Shown: piece after piece, positions 13,577 to 24,037 of the stretch
Numbering within the stretch: position 1 is the stretch's first letter
Layout: the number at the start of each line of letters is the position of its first letter
Assembly (NCBI GenBank): GCA_002102555.1
Contig: MCFL01000026.1
Coordinates: forward strand, 248,001 to 312,000
Length of the DNA: 64,000 nt
Origin: Catenaria anguillulae PL171
Taxonomy: Eukaryota > Blastocladiomycota > Blastocladiomycetes > Blastocladiales > Catenariaceae
Direction: 5' to 3'
Position numbers and translations under genes: made by a program
Notes under the pieces: generated by a model
Told to the model about the DNA's origin: nothing
Database searches by the model: none
Seen by the model: only the letters and a program-made list of their open reading frames with translations

Positions 13577-15931
13577 TTACAAAAGTGGACCATAGTAGAT
13601 CAAGACATTAAAAACAACAACCAGCAACACCAGAGGTGGCCGCAAGCTCGTGTCAAGCGAGACTCTCCAAAGCGGGAGCACACCATGCTGATACAACTGT
13701 TCGTTTGCATTTGATGAGGAAACACTCTGCCCGTTGGTTCTTGCGATGCCCAGCTGCAACGAATCAGATGAAGGTGGTTTTGCCACCAAGCCTGCCTTTC
13801 CTCTCCCGCCACTCGTGAGGCGCGGCAAGATAGAAATTGTGTTGGAAGAGGCACCGCTCAGTCCCGTAAGCGACATTGTTTTTGACGCCCGCCGTTCTTG
13901 ACTCGTTGGTCCAATGCCTGCACTGCATGCACTCCCGGCTACGGGGCCGGCCGCTGTGTTGAGAGGCTGCGACGGTGGACTCTGGCCAGCCTGTTGCTGA
14001 TTAGCACTCAGGATGGCTTGTCGTACAAGCATGCGGTCTCGCTTCCAGTTGAGGATGGGAACAACAGCAAACAGCCATGACGCGATCAAGCCAAGTATCA
14101 TGGTAGCCAATACGATCCAACCAGTCATTGAAGCTTCCCTGTACGCCAAATGGCGGGCGTACGCCGATGGTGGGAATAGCATGGAGATTGCGGAACAAGT
14201 CAAGGACGCAATGCGCGCAGCCAGTGAATGCTGCGCACGTTCAATTTGCTGGTTCACGTGCACGAGTACTTGATCTTGGAAGGATTGTGCAGTTGGCAAG
14301 GGAATACTTGCTCGTGACTGGCGAGGTGATTTTCTTTCCCCTGCAAGGTGAGAGATGCTCGTTTGTGAAGAGAGGCGCGAATGGCGGATGCTTGACGGAG
14401 GAAGGCTGCCACTCGACGGCGCACGGGGGCTGCCTGTGATTTGTCCAGCAGCGGCATGCTGAGGGATGTGGAGAGAATACATGGAGCTGGTCCGATGAGA
14501 TACCGCAAATCCTGCGTCGTAGAGCAAACCACCATCGTCGGCAATGGTCGTGAGCATGTTGACGAGTGCAAAGACGATCAGACCGTTATCAAACTTGACT
14601 GACAGCAAGGAAACCGTATTGACAAGCAGGTTGGCTCCAAACTATCTTTGCAATTCGATGTGAGCATGATTGAGAGACTATTGACCAGGTCAGCAACGAC
14701 CCCGGGACTTTGAACATATGCATACCCTGAACGGAAACGACATGAACATGTCTGGCCGCCGAGGAAACACTGCCGGGGTAGCCATTTCAATGATGGTGAT
14801 AGTGGCGTTGAACAAGACGATTGCGATTGTCGGTGCAATCGCTGAAGCAAATGGAGCAAAGCTCGACCCAGAAACGAGATTGTTGACGATCCTTGGGAGC
14901 AGCGTTGTGACAAGGACAACGACCCGAAGGAGCCAATATGCGCCAAAGAATAGGAATGCAAAATCGTAAAAGCCCTGAATAAGGTGCGATGTGCCTCGTC
15001 GTCGGTGGTACATGATTGTGACCAAGACGGACATGATTGCAATCATGGTAAAGGCCCCGAGTAACAGGACCGCAAAGGAGACGACGCGAGCAAAGTTCAG
15101 CACCCAGCTAGCAAATCCCAAGGCTGTGAACGTGAACGTTGGCGAGAGTGGCGGGACAAGATGGCGCTTCTCTGGGTTGATTTGATACCAGACAATAGCC
15201 TTGAAGACAATTGGCGTCACAATGCAAGTCAGAGGGAAGACAATGTACTCTGGCAATGTGGCAACTCGGTGAGCTATTCAGCATGACTCTTGATGCAAGG
15301 GAACGCCAAGTATACCAAAGACAGTATCCAGCATCATATACCATGCCGGATCAATCCAGTGTCGCCCGCCGCCAAACTCGGATATGAGGTATAGGATGGC
15401 AATAAACACACGCGCAAAGCATTGGAACGCGCTAAACCTCACCCAGTACTTTGCCCATGGCCGCTGGCGCACCACTACTTCTAGCGCGGGTCCCATAGTT
15501 ACACTGTCTCCGGGTCTGACGGACTGTCGAACTTTACGAGTTGGCGACACGAGAACGGGAAAAACTGTCGAAAAGTGGAAGTACGCAATGTAGTTGCATA
15601 GGGCATAGCCTGAGCTCATGTAGATAGTTCTGAAAGCTGTTCCAGCAGCATTTTGTGGGAGCCCCAATGGGGTTGGTGTCGGCGCCAGCCGAGTTTGGGC
15701 CACGCCCCAATAAAGGGCGATTGTTGCCATGGTGGAAGCCGCCGCAGTCACGATGGCGACGGTGCCAAGATAACGCGGTACGCCTATTGCTTCCAAAGAG
15801 GAAAGCAGCCAGTAGAGTTTGAGGGGTTTTCTTTGCGCTTGATTGTCGGCGCTAGGCCCATCCGCGGTCAGGGTGGTACTCGTCGACAACACGGATTCGG
15901 CCCTGTAGAGATTGTGTTTGCTGGGCTGCAT
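13577..15931 (-). CDS. Large multipass membrane protein, unknown function
   Basis: Three exons, 15931-15316, 15273-14726 and 14641-13577, give 742 aa. Intron 2 (84 nt) is well supported: only the acceptor ending at 14642 reopens the frame, giving FGANLLVNTVSLLS. Intron 1 is only 42 nt (15315-15274) but both ends and the phase fit. About nine or ten hydrophobic segments are spread over the protein, with a long Ser/Gln-rich soluble loop of about 110 residues before the last two or three and another of about 120 residues before the final segment, which ends the protein at YYGPLL. There is no signal peptide. I recognise no transporter, receptor or channel signature. It shares a roughly 430-bp divergent promoter region with the ER chaperone gene. 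Confidence 0.7.
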
Positions 15932-16364
15932 GGTCGCAAGAAGACCGGAGGGAGGATTGTGTGATCAATGAGTGACGACAATGAGCAAAAAGGTATTGCA
16001 TCGAGATCTCTATGCGCTCAAAAGGAGGATTATGCAAGTCGGGATTCGGTATTACAAGTGTGTCCATACGCGCGCATACGAAGGCTGCGAACAACAACTA
16101 CGTGTTGCCAGCGAGAAGTGACACGTGATGCTCGGCCAATCATGCGCAGACTCGTGGCCACCTTCGTTCGTCGAGCTGTCGGCCTTTGATGGCCTTGCTG
16201 GCGGAGTTGAGTCGAGTGCATTGGAAGTGAAATATTTAAAAACGCCAAATCACCCCGTCCATCTCTGCGAGACAAGACGGCACTGCACTGCCACTTGTAC
16301 AGCTCTCCATGGATACAGCGCCCATCATTGACCGACTTTGAAAGCAACGGCCGCCCCAACCATC
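15932..16364. promoter_or_regulatory. Divergent promoter region of the multipass gene and HYOU1
   Basis: About 430 bp separate the two start codons. On the chaperone side are TACGTG (16099-16104), CACGTG (16122-16127), CCAAT (16136-16140) and an A/T-rich TATTTAAA (16233-16240), about 125 bp before the HYOU1 ATG. TACGTG and CACGTG are bZIP cores. In yeast, Hac1 uses a TACGTG-type UPRE, so control by the unfolded-protein response is plausible but inferred. Confidence 0.45.
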
Positions 16365-19103
16365 ATGACCCATCCCTCCCCAAACGGCGCCAGACCGCGT
16401 CCGCGACGTTATTCGCGATCGCCGCCCTCCTTTACTCGCCTTGCCCTGCTCGCCGCTCTCGCTCTTGTTGCCTTGGCACAAATCGTCGCGGCAGCGGGTC
16501 CCGTGATTGGCATCGACTACGGGTCTGAATGGTTCAAGGTCGCCACTGTCCGCCCTGGTCGCCCACTGGATCTCGTGCTGAACCGCGAATCCAAGCGGAA
16601 AACGCACTCGCTGTTGACGCTACGAAAGGGAGAACGGTATTTCGGATCAGATTCGGCCGCCCTGGTGCGTTTCCGCTAGCCAATGGCGACACTCTCATTC
16701 CTCCCAGTTTCTCGTCAACGCCCAGCTGAATGGATCGGCCGTGTGTTATGTGCGATGACAGGCGCCTCGCTTTCCGTCTACCACGTTTCCGCACCTGAAA
16801 TCATTGCTCGGCAAGCTTGCAAACTCGACCGAAGCGCAAGAGTACGCCAAGGTGTTTCCCGTCAAGCTGACGGCCGACCCGATCCGCGGAACTGTTCGCT
16901 TGGCTGGATTGGGCGATAATGAAACGTATTCGGTGGAAGAGCTCGTCGCCATGCAGCTTGCGCATGCTCGCTCCCAGGCTGAGGAGACGCTCAAGCGGCC
17001 CATCAACGATGCCGTCATTACGATTCCGCCATTCCTCACCCAGGTCGAGCGTCAATCCATGTTGACGGCTGCCAACCTTGCTGGATTGCGTGTCCTTGCC
17101 CTGCTGCATGACGAGACTGCTGGTATGTTTTTCCACATTTCCCTTCAATTATGCTCTTGCTTAACGTGAGACGGCTCACCCATGGCAATGAAACCACTAC
17201 ATACACAGTCGCCATCAACTACGCCATGACTCGCCAGTTCCCCAAACCGCAGCACCATGTCTTTTACGATGTGGGCGCTGGCTCAACTGTTGCCTCGCTC
17301 ATCAAATTCGAAACCGAACGCCGTACCATCAAAGCCACTGTTCAATCCGTCGGCTTTGACACCTCGTTGGGCGGCCTTGCCATTGACGCCCTGCTCGCCG
17401 ACCATCTGGCCGCTGAATTCTCGGCCACCAACAAGGATAAGCTCAAGCAACCGCTTGCCTCCAACCCACGCGCGCGCGCCAAGCTCCTCAAGGAAGCTGC
17501 GCGCGTGAAAACCATTCTCAGTGTCAACTCGCAAGTCATGGCGGGCATTGAATCCCTGCACGAAGACCGCAACTTGCGCGTGGTTGTGACGCGCGCCCAG
17601 CTCGAAGAGTTTGTCGCGCCGCTCAAGGAACGCGTGCTGGCCCCGTTGCGCAAGGCGCTCAAGGGCGGCGCGTTGACGGCTGACAAGTTGGACTCGCTTG
17701 TTGTCGTGGGTGGTGGCGTGCGTGTGCCGCAGATTCAAAAGTGGCTCGAGGAGCTTGTGGGCAGCGACAAGATTGCAAAGAATGTGAACGGCGACGAGGC
17801 CGCCGTGCTGGGCGCAACGTGGCGGTCGGCCGTGCTGGCCCGGTCCTTCAAAGTGCAGCGTGAGATTCAAGTCCAGGACGGCTTGCCGTATGCCGTCACG
17901 ATCGGTGCAAAGGGTGCCACGCTGTTCCCTGCGCAAGCACCCATGGTGCCCTATGTGCCCACGACCACATCAGGCGTCTTGAAGTCGGTCACCATCAAGA
18001 AGAAGGAGGAGCTCGTGTTGCCACTCGGCGCTGACGAGTTGGGCTCATTTGCGACCGTGTACACCAAGGACTTGAACGAGTCGACGAGTGATCAAAAGCT
18101 GACCTTCAAGCTCGATACGTTTGGCATCGTGTCCATCACCAACGCAACGGGTACCGTCACCATTCCCGGCTCTGGTGGGCTGTTGGGCATTGGCAAGGCG
18201 CCCGATACCAACGAGACCGTTGCCATTACCGCGGAAATGATCCAGGCCATCCCCGCACTTGAAGGGGATGAGCTGAAGGCCGCCGAATCGCGACTGGCCA
18301 ACTGGGACAAGACGGAGCGCAATCGTCAAGCCAAGGAAGCCGCCCGCAACTCGCTCGAATCGCTTGTGTACTCTGCGCGCGACAAGTCGACGGATGCAAA
18401 CATGGAAAAAGTGGCCACGGCCGAAGAGTTGGAGACGATGGGCAACGCGGCACGCGCGGCGGGCGACTGGTTGGACGAGACAGACGAGGACGATATGACG
18501 GTGGATCAGCTCAAGACCAAGCGCGCCGAGCTCGCCACGGCCATGGACGTTGTTGTGGGCCGGTGGAAGCAGGTGCAGGCATGGTTTATGGAGATGCGAA
18601 CCAATGCCAAGGAGCTCAACCAGACCGAGGCCGTGACCACTTGGATTGACGAGTATGAAGAGAAGGACAAGTTTGATTTGGAGGAGGTCAAGGCCAAGGC
18701 TGGCGCGCTTCAGTCACAGGTGGATGACAAGCGGAAGAAGGAGGCCGAGGAGGCGGCACGCAAGTTGGCCGAGGAACTCGAGAAGCGCAAGGCAGAGGAG
18801 GAGGCAAGGCGAAAGGCCGAGGCCGAGGAGTTGATTCGTAAGGCTGCAGAGGAGTTGGCTGCCAAGCAAAAGGCTGAGGAGGCTGCAGCGGCCGAGAAGG
18901 ACACAAAGTCCAAGAATGCCTCCGGTGACGAGGCCAAGTCAGCCGAACAACCAACTTCGTCCTCGTCGACCACTGCATCTGCCTCATCTTCGGCAAGCGG
19001 TTCGGCGACATCGACAGCGTCGGCAACTACCCCCGCTGCAACTTCAACCGCTAAGCCGACGCAAGGCGACGCTTCCAAAAAGGGAGAACATGACGAGCTT
19101 TAA
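16365..19103 (+). CDS. ER-lumenal Hsp110/GRP170-type chaperone (HYOU1/Lhs1)
   Basis: Three exons, 16365-16664, 16762-17122 and 17209-19103, give 851 aa. An N-terminal hydrophobic segment (about residues 24-42) targets the ER. It is followed directly by GIDYGSEWFKV, the start of the Hsp70-type nucleotide-binding domain, with family blocks such as DAVITIPPF, GFDTSLGGLAID and VNGDEAAVLGA. The C-terminal third holds the extended helical domain, a Lys/Glu/Ala-rich coiled coil (about 724-790), a Ser/Thr-rich linker and a terminal HDEL ER-retrieval signal. Known family role: nucleotide exchange factor for BiP/Kar2 and a holdase. Intron 1 uses the acceptor at 16761, which gives DSAALAPRFP, matching the family. 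An AATAAA lies 65 bp after the stop (19168-19173). Confidence 0.93.
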
Positions 19104-19530
19104 CAAGTTTCTTTACAAAATCACACTTGTTTTCTTTTCCTCATCTTCACCTTGCCTACTTAATAGCAATAAATGCTCTCCTGGTATTTCCATTCAGAAC
19201 ATAAATACATGTCATCTTAAGGATTCATCAGGTCTTGTGTTGATGGGGCTGGTCGGGGGATGCATGCCATTGGAATCGTCTAATGAGCACAGGTCTCCAG
19301 TGATTGTCGAATCCTGGGTGTGTCTTTAGGAGCATGAGTCATTTCTGGCGGCCTTTGTCTTCAGCTCCGCTCTTTGCCTTGAGCTTGGAGTTTGTCGAGC
19401 GTCTCGCGTGTTCCCACATTTCCGCCAGCCACGCAACTGGAGACTCCCGACATGCGCACCTGCAGCAGCAACTTCAGCACCGTTGCGAGCTTTCTCTTTC
19501 ACAGTGCAATTGACGCCCATCTTCTCCAAA
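19104..19530. other. Intergenic region between HYOU1 and the F-box gene
   Basis: About 430 bp holding the HYOU1 3' UTR with AATAAA at 19168-19173, and the F-box promoter and leader. The frame of the F-box gene stays open upstream to about 19408, but the first ATG in it is at 19531. Confidence 0.5.
19168..19173 (+). terminator. AATAAA polyadenylation signal of HYOU1
   Basis: AATAAA, 65 bp after the stop codon and before the F-box promoter. Assigned by position. Confidence 0.5.
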
Positions 19531-20835
19531 ATGTCACCAAGTAATCTCAATACCAGCAACGGAGCCCGGCAGTCCGCCTCCCGCCCGCGCCCACGCTCGA
19601 TATCGTCGGCGTCGCCCTCGCCCGCACACATGAGAAGGACTCGCCCGTATTCTGGCCGCCACGCTTCGTCTGCATCCATGTCCCACATTGCCATGGCCGC
19701 CGAGTCGTCACCCATGACGCTCTCTGTTCACGGCCGCAGCCTTGGCGCAAGTAGCTCCACTGGCGAGTTGAACAGCCCATGCTCCAAATGCGGGTCCATT
19801 CTGTCTCCGTCAAGCAGTGCCCGTCGCATGTCGGAGCCCGTGTTGCCTATGGACTCGAGTTCAAGCACCGGGTTGCTGTGGTCAGCCATGGCCGGACTGT
19901 CGCTCACCGGCTCACCGTCATCGTCCACGCTTAGTATGATAGAAGACGATACTCCGTCAATTTCAACAACGACCACATTCCCACACCGTCAACGACCGAC
20001 ACAGCTCGTCGACCTCCCAACCGAACTCTTATTCTCCATTCTCTCCTTTCTCGTCCCAGAAACCATCATCTCCAAATGCACCTGGGACCACCCGTCGGCC
20101 ACGCCCGCTCCCCCATCTCCCCTCCTAGCCACGCGTGCCACTTGCCGCCAGCTCTCAACCATCGCACTGACGCTGCTGCGACCCATCCTGGCCCGCGACC
20201 TCGCACTACTCACACAAGCCACGGCGCACGCCCGCGCCCACGCCCACCAGGTGGAAGCCGACGCCCAGCCTGCGCTCGCCCACAACCGCCGCTTTCTGCG
20301 CACGTTGTCGACTGCCCACTTGCGGGAGCTCGCGTCGCTTGCACGCCCGCCCACTGAAATTCAATTGGTTGCGTCAGCACTCGTGCACCTTGTGTTCCCT
20401 TGTGCGCTCGCACACGAGTATGTCCAGGATTGGAAGGCGACGCGGCGTGCGTTGGCAAGGGGCGAGACGCGCTCTTGGGTTGCACAGTTGCATGCGCGTG
20501 GGCCAGGCGATGTGAGCGAGACTGGGTTGGCAGCAGCTAGGGCCATCATTGCGGGGATGGGCATCACGTACGACCGCATGAAAAGTGTGAGTGTGACTGG
20601 GTATCGCATGTTGATTGTGGTTGCTGCTGCCATGCAGTACTGCGAGCACGCAAATCGTGTGGACAGGGCCGTTGGCGAGTATGTGCGGGTTGGGAGGAGA
20701 CTGGAGGAAGTTGGCAGGGTGTGGGAGGTTGTTGTGAGGGAGACGCAGGCCAGGGATGCGTTCGAGGACCATGATGGCGTGCAGTATGAAGATGATGTAG
20801 GGCAACAGAATATGGTTGCGTTGGCTTTGGAGTAA
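19531..20835 (+). CDS. F-box-like protein
   Basis: A single exon of 434 aa starting at the first in-frame ATG. The first 150 residues are Ser-rich and disordered, with a CSKCGS pair. An F-box-like motif begins near residue 155: VDLPTELLFSILSFLVPETI, then the spaced cysteine/leucine pattern CRQLSTIALTLLRP. The rest is mostly helical with no recognisable substrate-binding repeat (no WD40, LRR or Kelch). F-box proteins link substrates to SCF ubiquitin ligases through Skp1; a substrate cannot be guessed here. It is convergent with the next gene, the stops lying 189 bp apart. Confidence 0.75.
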   Translation: MSPSNLNTSNGARQSASRPRPRSISSASPSPAHMRRTRPYSGRHASSASMSHIAMAAESSPMTLSVHGRSLGASSSTGELNSPCSKCGSILSPSSSARRMSEPVLPMDSSSSTGLLWSAMAGLSLTGSPSSSTLSMIEDDTPSISTTTTFPHRQRPTQLVDLPTELLFSILSFLVPETIISKCTWDHPSATPAPPSPLLATRATCRQLSTIALTLLRPILARDLALLTQATAHARAHAHQVEADAQPALAHNRRFLRTLSTAHLRELASLARPPTEIQLVASALVHLVFPCALAHEYVQDWKATRRALARGETRSWVAQLHARGPGDVSETGLAAARAIIAGMGITYDRMKSVSVTGYRMLIVVAAAMQYCEHANRVDRAVGEYVRVGRRLEEVGRVWEVVVRETQARDAFEDHDGVQYEDDVGQQNMVALALE

Positions 20836-21024
20836 CTTTTCTCTTTTTTATCTATCAATTTTCTTCATATATGAGCAATCTGCATACGACTTTGTTGTTT
20901 GTAAATCACAACGTTGGGTTTGGTCGTTTTACATTGTCTGATTTTTCTGGGCCTTTTTTTGTACAGAACACAACGCAACAGAGTGGTCTAATACTACAAT
21001 CGAGTAACATGCATTACTGGAGAG

Positions 21025-22143
21025 TCAATCTCGCCACGCACTCTGCACGCCGTCCACCCACCTGACCCTCTTGTCCGACCCCGATACTCTGCTTTCGACG
21101 TCTTCCCCTGCACGGCCAACTGTTGCGCTGGGCAGTTCCCACTCGGCAGTCCCTAAAGATCGACTTGCATCATTTAAGCCAACAATTGGGCGCGACACAT
21201 GTGGACGTGCGGCCGCCGGGCTGGCAAGCAGCATGGGCGACGGCGGCAGGATCCGGTCTGCAAGACTCATAGGCGAAATGGCCGACATCAGGGTGCTTGG
21301 ATGCGCAGGCGGTGCGGAAGTGCCATCGAACAAGCGCAACTGAATCGCGGTGGGCGGCAACTGCGGCGTGGATGCAGGGGATGGGGACGCGCTAGGCTTA
21401 GATCCAAAAGATATCCACTTGGCCGTCTTCTCCTCAACTGGTAGCGCATGCCCTCCAGCCATTCGGGACGCAAACGCTACCGCGGGGCGATAGCCCGAAG
21501 TCTGGGCTTGGACAAAAGGGGACGCGGGCCGCAGGAATTGCGGCTGGCCAGGGGTTTTTTCAATCGACAAGGACCCGCTGGCCCGCCGCGTGCGCTTGCG
21601 CTCCCGAGCACCGGACCGTCGCAACATGACGGTTGCAACGACCACAGCGACCAGTGCAATTGCGCCGATGCCAAGTGCTGCGGCGACTTTGGTTCCGAGC
21701 GACATGCCGGTTGCCCCGCCCGCATTGTCTGCGAGCCCGCGTGAGTCGCCTGGGCCACCCTTCGCCGTGACACCTCCTTGGTCCGCGCCTTCGGGAAGGG
21801 TTTGTGCAGGAGGCTCTTCGTCAATTGGAATTACGGTTGGCACAGGCACAATGACTGGTGTGGCGATCACAACGTCAGACGATGTGATCGTGCCCTGGCC
21901 GACCGCGACAGCAACTCGTGAAGTGGTTATGATAGTCGAGGTTGAGAGCAGAGTGGTTTGGACCAGTGTTGTGCGCCGCGTTGAAGATATCGAAGAGGAG
22001 GGAGTGCGCGTGGAGGTGTTTGAGTGAGAGGAGGATGTTAAAGATGACATGCTGATGGTTGAGGACAGAGATGATGATGGGGAAGGAGACGACGTGAAGA
22101 GTGACGAGATGGAGGAGGACGATGTGGGTTGGCTCATGGCCAT
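21025..22143 (-). CDS. Single-pass Ser/Thr-rich membrane protein, tandem family member 1
   Basis: An intronless gene of 372 aa. Residues 1-75 are strongly Ser/Thr-rich (mucin-like), followed by a Val/Ile/Pro-rich segment with GQGTITSSD and a Pro-rich linker. One membrane segment lies at about 152-174, followed by basic RRSGARERKRTRR, so the Ser/Thr side should face outside and the tail the cytosol. There is no cleavable signal peptide. The tail contains ILPPSPMLLASP, HVSRPIVGL, a WELPSATVGR block and C-terminal KRVRW-x-DGVQS, all shared with the next gene. The layout resembles fungal cell-wall stress sensors or SKG6-type proteins, but no sensor domain is recognised. A second in-frame ATG lies at 22137. 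A TATAAA lies 114-119 bp upstream on the minus strand (22257-22262). Confidence 0.75.
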   Translation of the reverse strand: MAMSQPTSSSSISSLFTSSPSPSSSLSSTISMSSLTSSSHSNTSTRTPSSSISSTRRTTLVQTTLLSTSTIITTSRVAVAVGQGTITSSDVVIATPVIVPVPTVIPIDEEPPAQTLPEGADQGGVTAKGGPGDSRGLADNAGGATGMSLGTKVAAALGIGAIALVAVVVATVMLRRSGARERKRTRRASGSLSIEKTPGQPQFLRPASPFVQAQTSGYRPAVAFASRMAGGHALPVEEKTAKWISFGSKPSASPSPASTPQLPPTAIQLRLFDGTSAPPAHPSTLMSAISPMSLADRILPPSPMLLASPAAARPHVSRPIVGLNDASRSLGTAEWELPSATVGRAGEDVESRVSGSDKRVRWVDGVQSAWRD

Positions 22144-22256
22144 GTCTGTACGTCGCTTGAGAACGTGGTAAAAAAAAAAGAAAGATCAAACAGCAATCGA
22201 GTATAGGTCGTAATGGGATGAAAGACACAAAGCTATGGCGCGGTTCTGCCCACCAC

Positions 22257-22262
22257 TTTATA
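22257..22262 (-). promoter_or_regulatory. TATA box of tandem membrane gene 1
   Basis: TATAAA on the minus strand, 114-119 bp upstream of the ATG at 22143. The paralogue has TATTAA at a matching distance (about 24142-24147), which supports a shared core promoter. Confidence 0.55.
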
Positions 22263-22379
22263 GAATGTATCAGCGCGGCCGGCGGGATCCACACTCAACT
22301 CCTCCGTGTCTGAATCGCGGACAGCCTGCGCTTAATGCGTTACCTGGGGCTCCCAAAGCCATGTTGTGCCTGCCTCGGA

Positions 22380-22770
22380 AAAACCATTCGACACTGTCAA
22401 CGGCGACCTAGTTGAAAACCATTGGTTCCCTGGCCGGACATGTCATGTTTCGCTTGAGACACATTCGGTGTGCTCATGTGAGGCTGGCTTACGATGGTCT
22501 GCACCTTTGTCTTTAAAACGTGGCTCACCCAAGGAACTGGAGGCCATGGCCAATGTTTCTTGGACGACTTGGTGAATTGCTCCCACATTCGTCTGGGGAC
22601 ATGGCGGAGGGAATCACAATGTCTTCCCGAGCGTGGGCTTATGAGACATGCTGTCATTGATGGTCGCCGAGATATTTAAATTTGGATGCACCCACGCAGC
22701 AGGGCACCTGATCCCGCACCTGATCCAAGAAATGAATAAATGCCTCGCGACGTGTTTGGTGCTGCGGGCA
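22380..22770. repeat. Duplicated noncoding block A
   Basis: A series of short identical or near-identical stretches occurs here in the same order and similar spacing as at 24310-24735. Examples are GCTCATGTGAGG, GGGGACA-GGCGGAGG, CGAGCGTGGGC versus CGACCGTGGGC, and CTCGCGACGTGTTT. Copies lie upstream of paralogous genes 1 and 2 at similar distances. No shared open frame explains the conservation. It may be an upstream regulatory region carried along in the gene duplication, or an unrecognised RNA. Confidence 0.6.
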
Positions 22771-22930
22771 GCATGGCGACCAGGTCAGGCTCCATTCACG
22801 ATACCAACCTCTCTTGGTTGGGCTGAGATACATACGCTGTGGAAAAGCTTGGAAGCTGAGATCTCCGACTCAAAGTAGTACGTCTTGGCGAGAAGACATT
22901 GCGTCGCTTTTCATCTTGGATCAACTTAAT

Positions 22931-24037
22931 TCACGAACCACTCTGCACGCCATCCAGCCACCTCACCCTCTTTTCTGCCTTAACTGCCCTGCCTTCCACT
23001 ACCTCCCCTGTGCGGCCAACCGTTGCACTCGGCAATTCCCACTCCACAGTGGTCGCAAACGACGCGCGACTCGTATCACTCAAGCCCACGATCGGCCGCG
23101 ACACATGGTTATTTGCGGTGGGCCCGCCGGCGGGGCTCGCAAGCAACATGGGCGAAGGCGGCAAGATACGTTCCGCAAGACTCACGGGCGAACCGACCGA
23201 TATCCAGGTGTTGTTTTGGTGGACGGGCGGCGGCAATGCGTTGGCGAATGACAAGTGCTGCAACTGAATAGCGGGCGGCTGTGTGGATGCAGACGCATAC
23301 GGTGTCCAAGCTGCCTTTTCCTCCTCAACTAGCATCCCAAGTCGTCCGGTTGCATACGCGGCCGGCCGATAACCCGACGCCTGCCCCTGTGCTTGGATAA
23401 ACGGCGACGCCGGCCGAGGAGGCATTTGCGGTTGACCTGCACTCGATCCAATCGACAACGACCCGCTTGCCCGCCGCGTGCGTTTCCGCTCTCTCGCGCC
23501 CGACCGCCGCAACATGACGGTCGCCACAATAACGGCCAACAGCGCGATTGCCCCGACACCCAGTGCCGTAGCGACTTTGGTTCCTGGCGACATGCCTTGC
23601 GAGTTGCCGCGCGCGTGATCAGCAAGCCCGCGCGAATCGCCGCCCGCGGGCGGCACGTCATTTTGATCGGTGCCGCTGGAAACTTCTGGGTGGGCGTCGT
23701 CCGAGGGGAGCGAGGGCGAGTCGTCGATGGGAATCACGGTTGGCACGGGTACAATAACGGGCGTGGCAATCACAATGTCGGACGAGGTGATTGTGCCTTG
23801 GCCGATGGTGATGGCGACACGGGCGGTGGTCAAGAGGGTCGAGGTCGAGAGCAGTGTGGTTGGGACGAGTTTTGTGCGCCGGGATGACAAGGTGGTCGTT
23901 GAGGATGTAGGGGTGCGTGTGGAGGTTGGCTTGTGGGAGGAGGATGTCGATGCTGACATGATGGTGGTTGTGGACAGAGACGATGAAGCTGATGAAGGTG
24001 TTGATGCAGTGGAGGTTGAAGGACTGGATTGACTCAT
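22931..24037 (-). CDS. Single-pass Ser/Thr-rich membrane protein, tandem family member 2
   Basis: An intronless gene of 368 aa, clearly paralogous to 21025-22143. The start is set at 24037 (MSQSSPSTS) by homology with MSQPTSSSS; the frame remains open upstream but is not conserved. It has the same layout: Ser/Thr-rich N-terminus, a GQGTITSSD-IVIATPV block, a single membrane segment, an identical RRSGARERKRTRRASGSLSI stretch, then ILPPSPMLLASP, HVSRPIVGL, EWELPSATVGRTGE and terminal KRVRWLDGVQS. The membrane-proximal basic region and tail motifs are almost unchanged, while the ectodomain and mid-tail have diverged. This suggests the cytoplasmic motifs are under the strongest constraint. Function is unknown. 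Confidence 0.75.
   Translation of the reverse strand: MSQSSPSTSTASTPSSASSSLSTTTIMSASTSSSHKPTSTRTPTSSTTTLSSRRTKLVPTTLLSTSTLLTTARVAITIGQGTITSSDIVIATPVIVPVPTVIPIDDSPSLPSDDAHPEVSSGTDQNDVPPAGGDSRGLADHARGNSQGMSPGTKVATALGVGAIALLAVIVATVMLRRSGARERKRTRRASGSLSIGSSAGQPQMPPRPASPFIQAQGQASGYRPAAYATGRLGMLVEEEKAAWTPYASASTQPPAIQLQHLSFANALPPPVHQNNTWISVGSPVSLAERILPPSPMLLASPAGGPTANNHVSRPIVGLSDTSRASFATTVEWELPSATVGRTGEVVEGRAVKAEKRVRWLDGVQSGS

Larger units (their letters stand above)
22144..22930. other. Intergenic region with duplicated block A
   Basis: About 790 bp between tandem genes 1 and 2. It contains a TATA box for gene 1 (22257-22262) and a block at about 22380-22770 that recurs in diverged form upstream of gene 2. 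No coding frame is supportable. Confidence 0.55.

Noticed and set aside
16684-16745. An extra exon of HYOU1 starting at a TCCCAG acceptor (FLVNAQ-like reading)
   Set aside because: It runs into a stop and is not needed: joining 16664 to 16762 directly reproduces the family text DSAALAPRFP.
17283-17936. Long antisense open frames inside HYOU1, the giant membrane gene and dynein
   Set aside because: They mirror codon bias of strongly coding sense strands; none has an independent domain or promoter signal.
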